Notes under the pieces: generated by a model
What the model was told of the DNA's origin: nothing
The model's database searches: none
Seen by the model: the letters and a program-made list of their open reading frames with translations, nothing else
Origin: Mauremys mutica
Lineage: Eukaryota > Chordata > Testudines > Geoemydidae
Direction of reading: 5' to 3'
NCBI RefSeq assembly: GCF_020497125.1
Contig: NC_059087.1
Coordinates: 20,617,925 to 20,681,924 of the forward strand
DNA: 64,000 nt
Part shown: positions 30,588-42,572 of the stretch, piece after piece
Numbering within the stretch: the stretch's first letter is position 1
Layout of the letters: every line of letters begins with the position of its first letter
Position numbers and translations under genes: made by a program

Positions 30588-31620
30588 CAGGGGTTCTCAA
30601 CAGGGGCATCTGCGAACCCTTACAGGCTAAAACCCAGAGTCTGCGCCCCAGCACCGCGGGGTTGAAGCCCCAATACCTAATGCCCCCTAGGGGGCTGAAG
30701 GCGGGAGCAGCTGGGCTGAATTCCAGAGCCCCAAGCCCCAGTGCTCCCCATGGGGCAGAAGCCCTGAGCCCATGGGCAGAGTTGGGGGAACACGGGTGTG
30801 TTGCCCCCTCTGAAGCTACAGTCCAAAAACAGGGCTGTTCCACATCTCTTCTCCCCCCCACACACACCTTCTCACCCCCTGGGCAGGTCAGAGGCGGGAA
30901 GCCAGAGCTGGGCAGTGCCAGATGGCTGCTGCTCTCTGGCTGGTGCCATGGTGCAGGCAACTGTGGTGTTTCCTCATCTGCTGCTGGTGAAGGGGGTTGA
31001 AGCTGCTCCTGAGCTCCCAGCCACCTTTGCTCACACAACCAGCCACCTGGGCGGGAGGACCTGGCTCCGTGGCTGGCAGAGCCCTTAGGGAACAGGGACT
31101 GCAGGGGGGGAGTCCTGGCACACAGCCCCTAGCTACCCCCCCACACCCCCAAGCTAGCCCCTCCTGCACTCTGAGCTACCCCCTCCCTGCACCCAGCCCC
31201 TAGCCACCCCCTCCCTGCACCCTGAGCTGCCCCTAGCTACCCCCTCCCTGCACTCTGAGCTACCCCTTCCCTGCACCCAGCCCCTAGCTACCCCCTCCCT
31301 GCACCCTGAGCTGTTCTCAAACTTTTTGAGCTGAGCCTCCCACCTTTTGAATTATAATTTTTGGTTGTACATATGACCCCGTGCATGCCCCCCCTCCCCC
31401 CAGACAGGTGGGTGGCCTGCTGAGGTGAGTCAGGGGGTGGAGGTGGCGCTCCCTCCCTAGACCCCACCATGCGGAGCTGGCTCGAGCCCCGCTGGCCCCT
31501 GCCCACCCAAAATAGAAATCAACCTACGCTTATGCCTGAGCGTCGTCCCTCCCCCAATGGGCCCTGGAGTTTTTGTAGCATGTTGTGGGGGCCTCAAAAA
31601 GAAAACGGTTGAGAATCCTG
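30588..31620. mobile_element. hAT-type element, 1.03 kb, with internal tandem repeat
   Basis: The ends CAGGGGTTCTCAAC and GGTTGAGAATCCTG are inverted. Flanks CTGTACAA (30580-30587) and CTGTAAAA (31621-31628) are an 8-bp TSD with one change. The interior holds a C-rich tandem repeat and no transposase frame. Confidence 0.75.
31105..31312 (+). repeat. C-rich variable tandem repeat inside an hAT
   Basis: The words CCCCTCCCTGCACCCTGAGCT and CTCCCTGCACCCAGCCCCTAG alternate about six to seven times. Confidence 0.75.
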
Positions 31621-31676
31621 CTGTAAAAGATTTAAATAATCATCCCACAGTCATTCTGTGCATAGCGTGTGTAAGC

Positions 31677-31891
31677 CAGGGGTTCTCAAACGGGGGATTG
31701 GGAACCCTCGGGATCGTGAGGTTATTACATGGGGGGTTGCGAGCTATCAGCCTCCACCCCAAACCCTGCTTTGCCTCCAGCATTTATAATGGTATGAAAT
31801 GTATTTAAAAGTGTGTTTAATCTATACAGGGGGTTGCACTCAGACTTGCTGTGTGAAAGGGGTCACCAGTACAAAAGTCTGAGAACCACTG
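31677..31891. mobile_element. hAT-type MITE (TTCTCAAACT family)
   Basis: It begins CAGGGGTTCTCAAACGG and ends GTCTGAGAACCACTG. Flanks GTGTAAGC and ATGTAAGT are a decayed 8-bp TSD. Sister copies lie at 7734, 13828 and 60845. Confidence 0.8.
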
Positions 31892-32230
31892 ATGTAAGTC
31901 AATGCAAGGCAGCTTATGTCGATCTAACTCTGTAAGCGCCTGCACTATAATGTAGCTCCCACCCCTGTGTATCGCCCACTACATGGACTTGAGAACTCCA
32001 CATGTGTGAGAGGCATAGTGGTTAGGGCAATGCAGAGTCCATGTAGATGCTGCGTTACTTACATTGTCTGTAGGCTGTGAGCGCCCCACACAAGTTGGTG
32101 GAAGCGCTCCTGGTGAGGATGCGCGGTGCTGAGAGGGCATAGCATAGACATAAAACACGGTCTTAACTACTGCGGCGCTTGTATGTTGACTTAAGTGGAC
32201 TTCATTTTGTAGTGTAGACATGCCCAGTCC
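31892..32230. mobile_element. PIF/Harbinger-like MITE fragment
   Basis: AGGCAGCTTATGTCGATCTAAC at the left and TTTTGTAGTGTAGACATGCCC at the right resemble a common turtle MITE with GGGCATGTCTACACTA ends. The left end was disrupted by the hAT at 31677. Boundaries are approximate. Confidence 0.45.
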
Positions 32231-33895
32231 CATAAGTGTCCTCTGGGCTTCACATTGAACATAATCCCATAGGCAAGGCAAGTTCAAGGTTTCCACTAGT
32301 GGGTTCCATGCCCATGTTTCTGGTGGCGTCGTGTTTGTTAATTTTAGACTAGGTCCTGTGAAGTACTGAGCACCCACAATTCCCTTTGAAGTCAGTGGCA
32401 GCTGATGGTGCACAAGTCCTTGCAGGATCCAGCCCTTTAGTACATTTATAAGGATTATTCGGGTGAATTTCAGTTCCTTGATTTATTTGTATTCGGATGG
32501 GTGCCCAACGTATTATAGTTTTGTATATGCACACTAACATTTATTGCAGACTTGGGGCTAGATATGACCTTGGGTCTTTCATCAGATGATTTACCTTAGT
32601 TAAAAGGAGAAATTATCTTCAGTGTCAGCGGATCAGAGATGTCAGTGCTCAGGAGATGAGAGAGATGGAAGTAATGATTTTATGAATGGATAAAGCACCT
32701 AAGACACAAAACAAGAGCCTCCTAGATTCCATTGTAACCAAACCGCTTTATCCCGTGACTGAACGTAAGTTATGAGAAAAGGCTGGGACTCAACAACTGT
32801 AGAACTCTGGAGAGAGAGAGAGAGAGACACACACACACACACACACACCTCTCTCTCTCTCTTTGTGACTGCCTTATGAGGAAGGGAGAGCATGATGTGC
32901 TGGGTTGTACAGGGAGTTTTAAATCTGCTTCTGACTCACTATTATTAACTATTCCTTAGGGCCAAATCTTTAAAACTGTGTTCACTCCCTTTTTGCTCCC
33001 CCCACCCCTTTGACTTGTGTGTGCAGAGATTCTGGTTCTCTTACGTGCAGATAGGTATGTCTTTGTACCAGTCAGGGCTGCTGCATGGACGCTGGAGCAA
33101 TGGGTCTGCATGAAAGTCAGGGGTGTGAAAAACTGCATGCATAATTCAGTGTTCATACTTGTGAAAATCCAGCCCTATATAATCTTTCTGTCTCAACCTC
33201 CCCATCTGTGAAATGCATTGATGATAGTTACTGACTTTGCAGGGGTGTAGTGAGAGTGGATTAGACAATACTGATGATGTGCTGTGATGCTGCAGGTATG
33301 AAGTGTTGGCATTACAGAATCACGTCAGGCATGCCAGAAATCACTGAGCAGATACCCTGTGCTATGCCGTAGTGCTTAATTACTAGACCAAATGCAAGAT
33401 GAAAAGTGGAGGATTTTTCAGAGCAGAGGAACTGACTTTCAGTTGTCCTTGTGCAGACCAGACAGGATGTGCAATGGCTGATGAGGTTCAGACCAGGAAT
33501 TTGTTCCCTAAGGATACCCCAAGTATAACTCATTGCAAGGTGCTTTAGTTGTTGGTTAGGTTAATAACTTGTGCTGCGGGGGTTCTGGTTACTGAATGTT
33601 CCCATTCTGTGTGCAGCAGAGTAAGTAGATGCTAAGAAGGCTAACTGAGCAGATGGCTGTCATTGTTCACCTTGGTATGCATGTGCTCACATACATATGG
33701 CTTCCCTGGGGGATTCCCTCTGCCCTGCTGAAAGGGGGAAGACCAGCTTTGAATTAATCATCAGCTCCTGACTTGTGCAGCTGGTCTGAATATGAACCTG
33801 GATATTAATATGGAAAGTAAAGTTGGGCCTGAGTTGTAATGGTTGAATCTGAACTTAACCTACAGTTTGGAGCTGTTCACGTCCAGGGTTTTGGG
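32231..33895. other. Intergenic; microsatellite and MIR relic
   Basis: A compound (GA)n(CA)n(CT)n tract lies at about 32811-32865. An antisense MIR tail (CTCAACCTCCCCATCTGTGAAATG) lies near 33190-33280. No exon was found. Confidence 0.5.
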
Positions 33896-34190
33896 TTGGG
33901 CCTGTGGTGGCCAGCTTACCAAATTAAGCTAAATTTAATTTGTCGGGTGTAAACTGATGTGTTTCCACATGAGGGGTTTGCACCAATTTAAGTAAATCAG
34001 TTTAAAATCACACCATTATTAAACGGGGGCAGTTTAATCCTTCGGATAAACCCTAATGTACAGGTGCAAGCTAAACTGCTATGAGCCAGGTTTAAACTCT
34101 CCACAATAGGGATTTGGATCAGTGTAACTAAAATGGTTTTTTAAACTGGTTTAAATTAAATTGGTACAACTTTGTGTATAGACAAGTCCT
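33896..34190. mobile_element. Probable MITE with TTAAACTGGTTTAAATTAAA words
   Basis: Repeated TTTAAACYRGTTTAAA-like words and an ending GTGTATAGACAAGTCC suggest another PIF-like MITE. Exact ends were not defined. Confidence 0.4.
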
Positions 34191-35329
34191 GAATTTAGAG
34201 GCTCTTGCTCTGAATTTGGCCATAAGTACAGCTAGGTTTATATTCTGCATGTCATTGGTTTACTTGCTCTCGCTCTCTCTCTCTCTCTCCTTCTGCCAAA
34301 TAAACTTTGCCTTTATTGGATCTGGTGATTGTCAAGAAGCGGTAGCTGCTGCTGGCAAAAACGCTGAATCCACAGGCTGAACCAGTGCAGGAACAGAGCA
34401 ATAGGGCAGTGCTTCTCTTACCGCTCCTTCCCCAAACAGGAAGTTGTCTTGGGTCAGTCAGCATGTGCAAACTCGGGGGTACCCACTAACCAGGCTCCAT
34501 TACAAGGCTAGTAGAAAAAATGCATTTCTTAGATCCTTTCTGCAGCAGGCAGGCAGACAGCTTGCCACTCCAACGGACAGAGACAAGTTGTGGTTCCTTG
34601 CACCCAGTCTTGGCACAGTTCTGCTCACTCTCACCCAAGCTCCCAACTCAAATACTATTACCAATTCTCCTGGAAGAGCTTTGAGTGTAGATAAATAATT
34701 TCACCTTAATCCTACCAGTCAAAATAACCAACTCCTGGTGCAGTTGGTGCATTTCTAGGGTACACAGGATGCTAAATGGGGATAAACCTGGGTTTTGTGG
34801 CGCCTCAAGAGGCTGGTGAATGTCTTTGCTTGTCCACCTGGACACAGGCTGTTCCTAGCCTTGTAAAACTAACTTTGTTTTTACTTTTGCGATGCCAGTG
34901 ATTTCTGCCATAACAATGTTTCAAGAAGATTGTTCTTAAACTGACAGATGTTCCCAGCTCCTGTGTTTTAGTGAAACATTTATAAGGCAGGCTAGGTAGA
35001 GAATCAGGGTGATTTTCAGTGTCATTACAAAGGAGGGATTCAGCAGAGTCATTTATCATCAAAACATTTTCAAGAGCAGGAAAATACGAGCTGTCTCTCA
35101 TAGAAATGCTGGAGAACTAGGCAGTCCATGTGTATTTATTTGGCTGAGGAATGGCTGATATGCAATTACCAGTTTTCAGAGCAGAAGCACTGCAGGAAAC
35201 AGCTGTACGTGTGGCAGTGATAACATAATTCAAGCAGTAACTCTGGAGGAAAGGGCATTTCTTTATCGAGGAGCAGATAAAGATAACCGTATAATAAAGC
35301 ATAGCTGTGTAGGCCTGAGATGTGGAGTC
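34191..35329. other. Intergenic, (TC)n run near 34267-34290; nothing else recognised
   Basis: Only the TC microsatellite is clear. No exon or named repeat could be supported. Confidence 0.4.
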
Positions 35330-35332
35330 TTA

Positions 35333-35630
35333 GGGTACGTCCATACTACCCGCCCGAGTCGGCGGATAGCGATCGACTTCTCGGAGTTCGATATATCGCG
35401 TCTCATCTAGACGCGATATATCGAACTCAGAACGCGCTCCCGTCGACTCCGGAACTCCACCACCGCGAACGGCGGTGGCGGAGTCGACGGGGGAGCCGCA
35501 GACTTCGATCCCGCGCTGTGAGGACGGGTAAGTACTTCGAACTAAGGTACTTCGAGTTCAGCTACGCTATTCGCGTAGCTGAACTTGCATACCTTAGTTC
35601 GAAACCCCCCCCCCCAGTGTAGACCAGGCC
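35333..35630. mobile_element. PIF/Harbinger-like MITE made of three stacked hairpins
   Basis: The ends GGGTACGTCCATACTACC and AGTGTAGACCAGGCC are imperfect inverted repeats. TTA flanks both ends (35330-35332 and 35631-35633). Inside are a perfect 20-bp stem (35384-35403/35409-35428), a 12-bp stem (35439-35450/35480-35491) and a 14-bp stem (35536-35549/35590-35603) with an inner 12-bp stem (35555-35566/35574-35585). Confidence 0.85.
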
Positions 35631-36025
35631 TTACTAGTTACTAGTTCACTTGAACAGATTTGTGGAAAAGGAGTTTGTTGCTCCATCCAAGGGACCAATA
35701 TCCATGTCGCTAACCCAATTGGCATTATCTTTAGAGATCAAAATTTAAATAGGATGGAAGATAGTGTGAGTGCTGTACAAAAATCAAGGTGGGTAGATGA
35801 GAGAAATCTTTGATTCAGGACAGGGATGAAGTATATTGACAAAGCAAGATGAGGATGCTCATGCTTCCACTGCCCCTGTTGCTGTTCTAGGTATTAATGG
35901 TGGGGTTCAGTACTGTTGCATATTTTAACTTAATCTACAGGGGGAAGTGCTTTGGCGGGTGTTACCTCTGCATAACAGGGAGAAAAGTCTTGCTATATTA
36001 TTTCTGAAGGAATAGATAGATAGAC

Positions 36026-36600
36026 TTTAAGGCCAGATAGAACCATTATGAACTTCTAGTCTGTACTTCTGCATAGAACAGGCCATAGAATTCTGCCCAG
36101 CAGTTCCTACATCAAGCCCATAACTTTTGTTGGCATTATAACAAGTCTTTTTAGGAAGACATCCGGTCTAGATTCAAGTGATGGAGAACTCACCAAATCC
36201 TTTGGTAAATTATTCCAGTGGTTGATTACCCTCAAAGTTAATGTGCACCTTATTTTTAGTCTGAACTTGTCTAAATTCAGCTTTCAGACACTGGATTTTG
36301 TTATGCCTTTGTTTGTTAGATTGAAGAGCCCTCTGCTATCAAAAATCTTCTCCCTACATAGGTATTTATAGACCATTATCAAGGCACCTCCTAACCTTCA
36401 AACTAAATAGATTGAGCTTTTTTTTAGCATCTCGCTATAAGGCCTGATTTCCAAACCTTTAATTATATAGCTTTTCTGAACCCTTTTTGTCAACATCTTT
36501 GTTGAAGTGTGAGAACTGGACACTGTGCTAGAAGTGGTCTTGCTAATGGAGTACACAGTGTTGGTAATACCACCTCCCTGCTCCTACTTGAATGTGTAAG
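36026..36600 (-). mobile_element. CR1 LINE 3' region, antisense
   Basis: It contains GGTAAATTATTCCAGTGG, CTTATTTTTAGTCTGAACTTG and GATTGAAGAGCCCTCTGCTA, the antisense of turtle CR1 3' sequence. It is decayed and non-coding. Confidence 0.65.
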
Positions 36601-36966
36601 CAGGGGAATATCAAGGGTGATGGTAATTCTCGTTGCTGTTGCTAACCACTAGAAGCTCATGTTGCATTGGTTATCCAGCTAAGTCCCTTTCAGAGTTGCT
36701 GCTGTCCAACATTCTCTCTCCAGTCCTGTAAGTGTGACCCATTCTTTGTTTCTGTCCATGCATTCGGCTGTATTTAGTACATAATTTGTTCTAGTAAGAC
36801 CACCTTCCCAGTCACTCCGTAGAACTGATCTGTCTGATTAACCACTCCCCCAACTTTTGTGTTGCCTGCAGACCTTACCAGCAATAATTTTAGCTTGGGG
36901 TTTGAAGCTGTCTTGCCTTAGATATGCCCAAGAGAAGTGTTTTTCTGTTTAATACCAATAAACATG

Positions 36967-37168
36967 TACACCTCTACCTCAATATAACGTGACCCGATAT
37001 AACACATGTTCAGATATAACGCGGTAAAGCAGTGCTCTGGGGGGGTGGGGGGGGCTGCGCACTCCGGTGGATCAAAGCAAGTTAGATATAACGCGGTTTC
37101 ACCTATAACGTGGTAAGATTTATTTTTTTTTGCTCCCGAGAACAGCGTTATATTGGGGTAGAGGTATA
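36967..37168. mobile_element. Tigger/pogo-like mariner MITE with TA target
   Basis: The inverted ends TACACCTCTACCTCAATATA and TATTGGGGTAGAGGTATA carry TA at both borders. Interior words GATATAACGCGGTAAAGCAG and CACCTATAACGTGGTAAG recur in many reptile genomes. Confidence 0.75.
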
Positions 37169-38853
37169 CTTATAAACACACATCCACCCCTGAAATCCTC
37201 ACAGCATGAGTTTGTCTGGGGACTCAGCTGAACAGAAAGCAAAGGTGTCCCTGGGCATAGGAGAGCAGGGAGGATGTCTGTTGAGGGCCAATAAGTCAAA
37301 TCCTATGAAAGCAAAATAAGATGAAGAATCTTGTGGCACTATAGAGAGTCTTGGAAGTGTGTCCTACATTACCTTGCTCTCAAGAAATGAGTTCTAGTAG
37401 AAGCTAGTCACCTGATTGTCTTACAACTATGTAATCACTAACAAATGAAACAATTCTTTCTTCTGCTGGAAAGGATGCGGTCAGTTAGGTTCAGTTGTGT
37501 TGGCTGCAGATACATGAAGAGATGCATCTTACACTTGTTTGATTTGATAAATCCCATTTGTTGCATTCTAAGCTATATTCCTCCACTTAAGTACTTTTCC
37601 CTCTGTTACTTATTTAAGCTAAGGAAAGTCAGGAATCCTTAAGTCCCCAGAACTCAGCAGAAGGGCTATTGGCTCCCAGAGTTTGGTTTTGTTTGTTGTA
37701 AGCAACCTGACAATTGCTGGCAATAATTGTATACTTAGGCTCTGGTCATGCCAGGAAATAGACCCATTGCTAATGGCTGTCAGCAGTGGATTTCTTTGAA
37801 CCAGTTCTGCAGATAGTTAAACTATTGATATACAGAGGGAAAAACTGTTCTCAGCACCCTTATGGACAGATTACACACAAGTATACGTTCTGTACGCTCT
37901 TGTCTATGATGGTGCTGAAAAGTTTTGGCCTGTCTACACCAGCAGTTACACCACTTACCTCATCAGTCTGAGTAGACTTGTTGCTGACAGCTGTTTACAG
38001 TAACAGATTAATTGCCTAGACAGAAGCTTCGGACTCTGAGGAAACTTGAAATGCACGTGCATTAGTCCACTATATAGCCCTAGGGCCCCCTTTCCCACAT
38101 AGGCCACATGTCTTTTGGTCAGTAATTTTTCATATCCTTGTGTGTAAATTGGAATCCCACAGCCCATAACAGTTCCAGTCACTTGGGAGCAACCCATGGT
38201 AAGCACTGTTGGACCTGGAAGGTCAGACTCTGCATCTCCATCAGCTATTTCTTGATGATGATGATGATGATGATTAGTAAATTGATGGGTGTTTGAAGCT
38301 CTGGCTGTATTGACACATGGCCTTTACTCTTGATGAGCATGTTTCTTTGACTGATTTTTATGATGTGAATGATGAAAATCACACTTCACCTGACTATCAT
38401 GAGCATGGGGGCCTTACTGGAAGAGGCATTTTCTTATGATGAGAATTTTGCTGCCACAGCCCCTACAAGAATTTTGTTGCAGTGATATAGTTCACCTGTT
38501 AGCTCCCAGGGGGTGTTTCAGTGCACCTTGCCTGGCACAGATATTTGAGGAACTTTCACAGGGTCGGGAGTGTTGAGAAGCAGAAGTACAGGGGAGGGAA
38601 ACTCCTCACAGGGAAAGAGAAACAAATTGGCAAAAGAGATAGGTAGCATGATCACAAGTCCACCAGGTTGGTTGATGCTGAAATAGTAAGATACCAAGTT
38701 CACATTTGTTGACAAGTATGAGGTTCCTGACTGGTTGCAAGTAAGAATTCAGGTGCATTAACTGGGGATGTGTAGGAAACTTCAGATTTTGTTTGCCTAC
38801 GTGATGCAATGTGTGTTTTGTACATTAATTGATCATGAAAGTGAGAACTATTT
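37169..38853. other. Intergenic; (GAT)n run near 38251-38274, nothing else recognised
   Basis: No exon or named repeat was supported except the GAT microsatellite. Confidence 0.4.
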
Positions 38854-39325
38854 AATAGCAGCAAAGAGTCCTGTGGCACCTTATAGATCAGGGGTAGGCA
38901 ACCTATGGCACACGAGCTGGTTTTCAGCGGCACTCACACTGCCCAGGTCCTGGCCACGGGTCCGGGGGGGGGGGCTCTGCATTTTAATTTAATTTTTAAA
39001 TGAAGCTTCTTAAACATTTTAAAAACCTTATTTATTTTACATACAATAGTTTAGTTATATATTATAGACTTATAGAAAGAGACCTTCTAAAAACGTTAAA
39101 ATGTATTACTGGCACGTGAAATCTTAAATTAGAGTGAATAAATGAAGACTCGACATACCACTTCTGTTATAGACTAACAGACGTATTGGAGCATGAGCTT
39201 TCATGGGTGAATACCCACTTCGTCGGATGCATCCAATACGTCTGTTAGTAGTCTATAAGGTGCCACAAGACTCTTTGCTGCTTTTACAGATCCAAACTAA
39301 CACGGCTACTCCTCTGATACTTAAC
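38854..39325. mobile_element. Fold-back turtle SINE, split by an hAT
   Basis: The sense half is 38858-38888 plus 39186-39232. The antisense half follows directly (CCAATACGTCTGTTAG, TAGTCTATAAGGTGCCACAAG) and ends with the antisense head (AACTAACACGGCTACTCCTC). The hAT at 38889-39177 sits in the sense half. Confidence 0.8.
38889..39177. mobile_element. hAT-type MITE with one shortened end
   Basis: The left end is standard (CAGGGGTAGGCAACC). The right end stops at CCACTTCTG, which corresponds to an internal CAGAAGTGG of the sister copies; the outer 17 bases or so are absent. Flanks TTATAGAT (38881-38888) and TTATAGAC (39178-39185) are the TSD, the latter being the SINE's own sequence. Confidence 0.8.
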
Positions 39326-39384
39326 TATTTAATATTCATTGCTACAGTTTCTCATGAACGCTCTTTGATTATATTTCATAATTC

Positions 39385-40760
39385 TAAGGTCAGAAAGGAC
39401 TGAGATCATCTAGTCTGATCTCCTGTATGACACAAGCCAACTAATTTCCCTGAAATAATTCCTGTTTGAATGTAGCGTGTTTTTCTAAAAGAGATAGAGC
39501 ATATCTTGATTTAAAAATTGCCAGTGTTGAAGAATCCATCACAACCCTTGGTAAGTTGCTGCAATATTTAATTACCCTAATTGTTGCATCTTATTTCCCA
39601 TCTGAATTTGTCTAGCTTCAACCTGCAGCTTTTGGATCTTCTGCCTTTGTCTGCTAGTTTGAAGAACCCATTATCAAAGATTTGTTCCCCATGTAGGTAA
39701 CTTCTAGACTGTAAGTCAACCCTTAAACTTTGTGAAACATCACTATAATCCCCTCCAGTTTTTCAATATCCTCTTTGAATTGTGGACACCAAAACTGGAC
39801 AGATTCCAGTAACAGTGGCACTAGTGCCAAATACAGAAGTAATACACCTACTTGATTGACGTTTATGCATTCAGCAATTGTATTAGCTCTTTAAAAGCTG
39901 TAACATTGCACTGGGAGCTCATGTTCTGTTTGAGTCACTGCTTCCCTGGATAGAGTCCCCCATCTTGTAAGAAAATTCAGTCATATTTACATCTCTACAT
40001 TTATATTTGCCCATATTAAAATACATTATTTGCTTGTGCCCAGTTTAGAGCATGATCTGGATCACTTGGTAGCAGTGACCCGTTCTCTTCATTATTTACA
40101 ACCATCTCCCAATCTTTTTGTAATCTGAAAACTTTGAGAGGGGATTTTTTTCTCTCCATGTCATGGATAAAAATATTTAATAGCAAAGAGCCAAGAACCA
40201 ATGCCTATGGGATCTTACTAGAAACATACCTACTTGATGATGGTTCCTGGTTACAACTGCATTATGAAATCTGTCAGCCAGTTTAATCCATTGAGTAAAT
40301 GCGTGGTGTATTAGTTTTGGATCAGTCTAGTTTCTTAAATGTTGCATGGTTCCAAGTACAAATGCCTTGCACAAAGTCATTAACCAAACCTGTTCGTTTG
40401 ACATGTTTTCCATAAGCCTGTGTTAATTGATAATTTTATTACCCTCCTTTAAATCTTCATGAATAGAGTGTTATATTGGTGATCCTAATATGTTGCCCAA
40501 GACCTAGGTCAGGCTAAGAAGCTTATAATTATGCAGGTGGTCCTAGTTGCCCTTTTTAAATGTTGGCACATTAGCTTTCTTTCAGTCTTCTGGAACTTCC
40601 AGTGTTCCAAAGGCTATCATCATCATCATCATCACTACTAATGGTCCAGCTCTTCTAAAACTTGTGGATACAAGTTACCTGACTTGCTGACTTTTAACAT
40701 CTAGCTTTTTAGTAGCTGTTGTGTTTGCATTATCATATGATGGGACTACATTATTTTTCC
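39385..40760 (-). mobile_element. CR1 LINE, antisense, decayed
   Basis: AGGTCAGAAAGGACTGAGATC, CTTGATTTAAAAATTGCCAG, CATCTGAATTTGTCTAGCTTC and GGACACCAAAACTGGACAG are antisense turtle CR1 sequence. An ATC microsatellite lies at about 40616-40633. No intact frame remains. Confidence 0.65.
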
Positions 40761-41890
40761 CCTCCCATGTGCCACCCAGCAGATAAAGCTAAACGCATCT
40801 CTGAAACAAATGTTCTCAGAGCTGCTACTACATCTTCCCCCTACTTCATGGTACAGTTTAGGTTAGAAGTAATCCTATTACAATCACTTTAAGACTACTT
40901 TTTACTACAAAAAATGAGAGCTTGTCAGTCTCATCTTACTCCTGGACATGTTTTTATGTAGTCATCCATGGAATTTTGTTAAAGCATAAGGATCCAAAGT
41001 TAAGATACTCACTACACTTCAACTACCAAAGGTAAACCTATCCCCTGGCATCAGCTAACTAAAAGGTAATTACAGCCTGGACTGGCTGTTAATCCAAAAC
41101 TGAGGAAAGCCTCCACCTGTGTATGATATGGATTGTCTGTTCAAATACTACACAGTCTTCTTGCCTTTGACTGCTGAAGATGCCCCCCCTAAGTAACTGT
41201 TGCAACATATGCATATGGTGGCAAGTTTTAAAAAAAGTGTAACTGGGTCTAAGATGGTTAACTATTGATGTACACAGCATAAAACAGTTTTCAGCACATC
41301 CTCTACTAGGTTTAAGGAAGGCTGCTTATATGGGGAACACTCACCGATGGACAAAAAATTTGGACTGGCCCTTATGTGACAACTGACATCTTGATAACCT
41401 TAAAAGCAGAGTCAGTGAGACGGTAAAGGCGAGAAGGTTATGGTGAGTGATATTAAATGTGCTTATTTTCCTTTATGCTCTATTGAGGTAGAACCATCTC
41501 TAGCTTCTTGTTCGATGTAAGGAAGAGATTTAAGGAATAACTATTCTGGCCACAACAGCCTACTGGGGGGTAGAGCATAAAACAGTGAATACTGTCTCTC
41601 AGCTATTCTCCCCCCATGAAAAAAAAACATGTGCCTTAGGAGTTCCTACTCCCAAAATGGTGAGACAAACTCATTTTAGGGTTTTTCATATTAGATTTTA
41701 TACTTGGTCCTGAATGAGAACAGGAGTTCAATTACTGAAAGCCCAACCATCTGATCCTTTGGGCTCTGTTTTAAAAGTGGCTGCAGAAGCATGTTTGTTA
41801 TACATACTCATCTTGAAGTAAAGAACACCTTAGATATGCTTTTTACGATTAGTGCCCATAAGCTAACTACTCCCCTTTCAAGGCTCATGT
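40761..41890. other. Intergenic, nothing recognised
   Basis: AT-rich sequence without supportable exon or repeat. Confidence 0.4.
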
Positions 41891-41952
41891 AAAATTTAGA
41901 CCTGATCTACCCAGGAAATACTATTTTAGATGAATGAAATGTGGGTATAGAC

Positions 41953-42156
41953 CAGGGTAAGCCCCTTGGCGGGCCAGGCCAGTTTGTTTACCTGCTGCAT
42001 CTGCATGTTTGGCCGATCATGGCTCCTGTTAGCCACAGTTCACTGCTTCAGGCCAATGGGGGTGGTGGGAAGCAGCAGCCAGCACGAGCTGATTGTCCGA
42101 ACCTGCAGACACAGCAGGTAAACAAACTGGCCTGGCCTGCCGCATGCCAATCCCTG
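41953..42156. mobile_element. hAT-type MITE with 8-bp TSD
   Basis: The ends CAGGGTAAGCCCCTTGG and GCATGCCAATCCCTG are inverted, with a longer inner match (CCAGTTTGTTTACCTGCTG and CAGCAGGTAAACAAACTGG). Flanks GTATAGAC and GTGTAGAC are the TSD. Confidence 0.82.
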
Positions 42157-42566
42157 GTGTAGACCATATCTTAGTCCATGCATAGTAAACTGAACACTTT
42201 ACTGTTATGTTCTCTGCAATAACATCTAGCATTTTTTAAAATCAAGAGTTGGACAGGAATTAGGCTAATTTTACATTGCATTTTTAGTACTGCTGCAGTA
42301 TAAAATTAGCCTATCATGTCTACAGATGAATGCAATGCTCAGATAGCCTTCTTCACCAAGCAGTATTTCATTGTTGGGAAGGTGGAAAAGTGCAAATGAA
42401 CAGTTGTTTCTCACATCTGGCAGAGGCTAAATATACTTGGACCCTCCCTTGCTGAAGTTTTCCAAGATCACTGGTGTAACTTGCATGCGATAAGTAATGG
42501 CAGAATAAAGCCTCTAATAATATTGGAGAAAGCTGTACAGACCACAGATAATGTTACAAGTTTGTT

Positions 42567-42572
42567 TTTATT
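42567..42572 (-). terminator. CRKL: Candidate CRKL polyadenylation signal
   Basis: The plus strand reads TTTATT, so the minus strand reads AATAAA. It is the last such motif before a block of transposon sequence (41953-42156). RNA 3'-end data would decide between it and nearer motifs. Confidence 0.35.

Noticed and set aside
30457..31038. 193-residue minus-strand open frame, the longest in the window
   Set aside because: It covers the GC-rich interior of the hAT at 30588; its plus-strand partner is equally open, which points to composition.
19000..42500. Search for AIFM3 or other 22q11-type neighbours of CRKL
   Set aside because: No exon matching AIFM3, LZTR1, SNAP29 or THAP7 was recognised between the CpG island and the CRKL 3' end.
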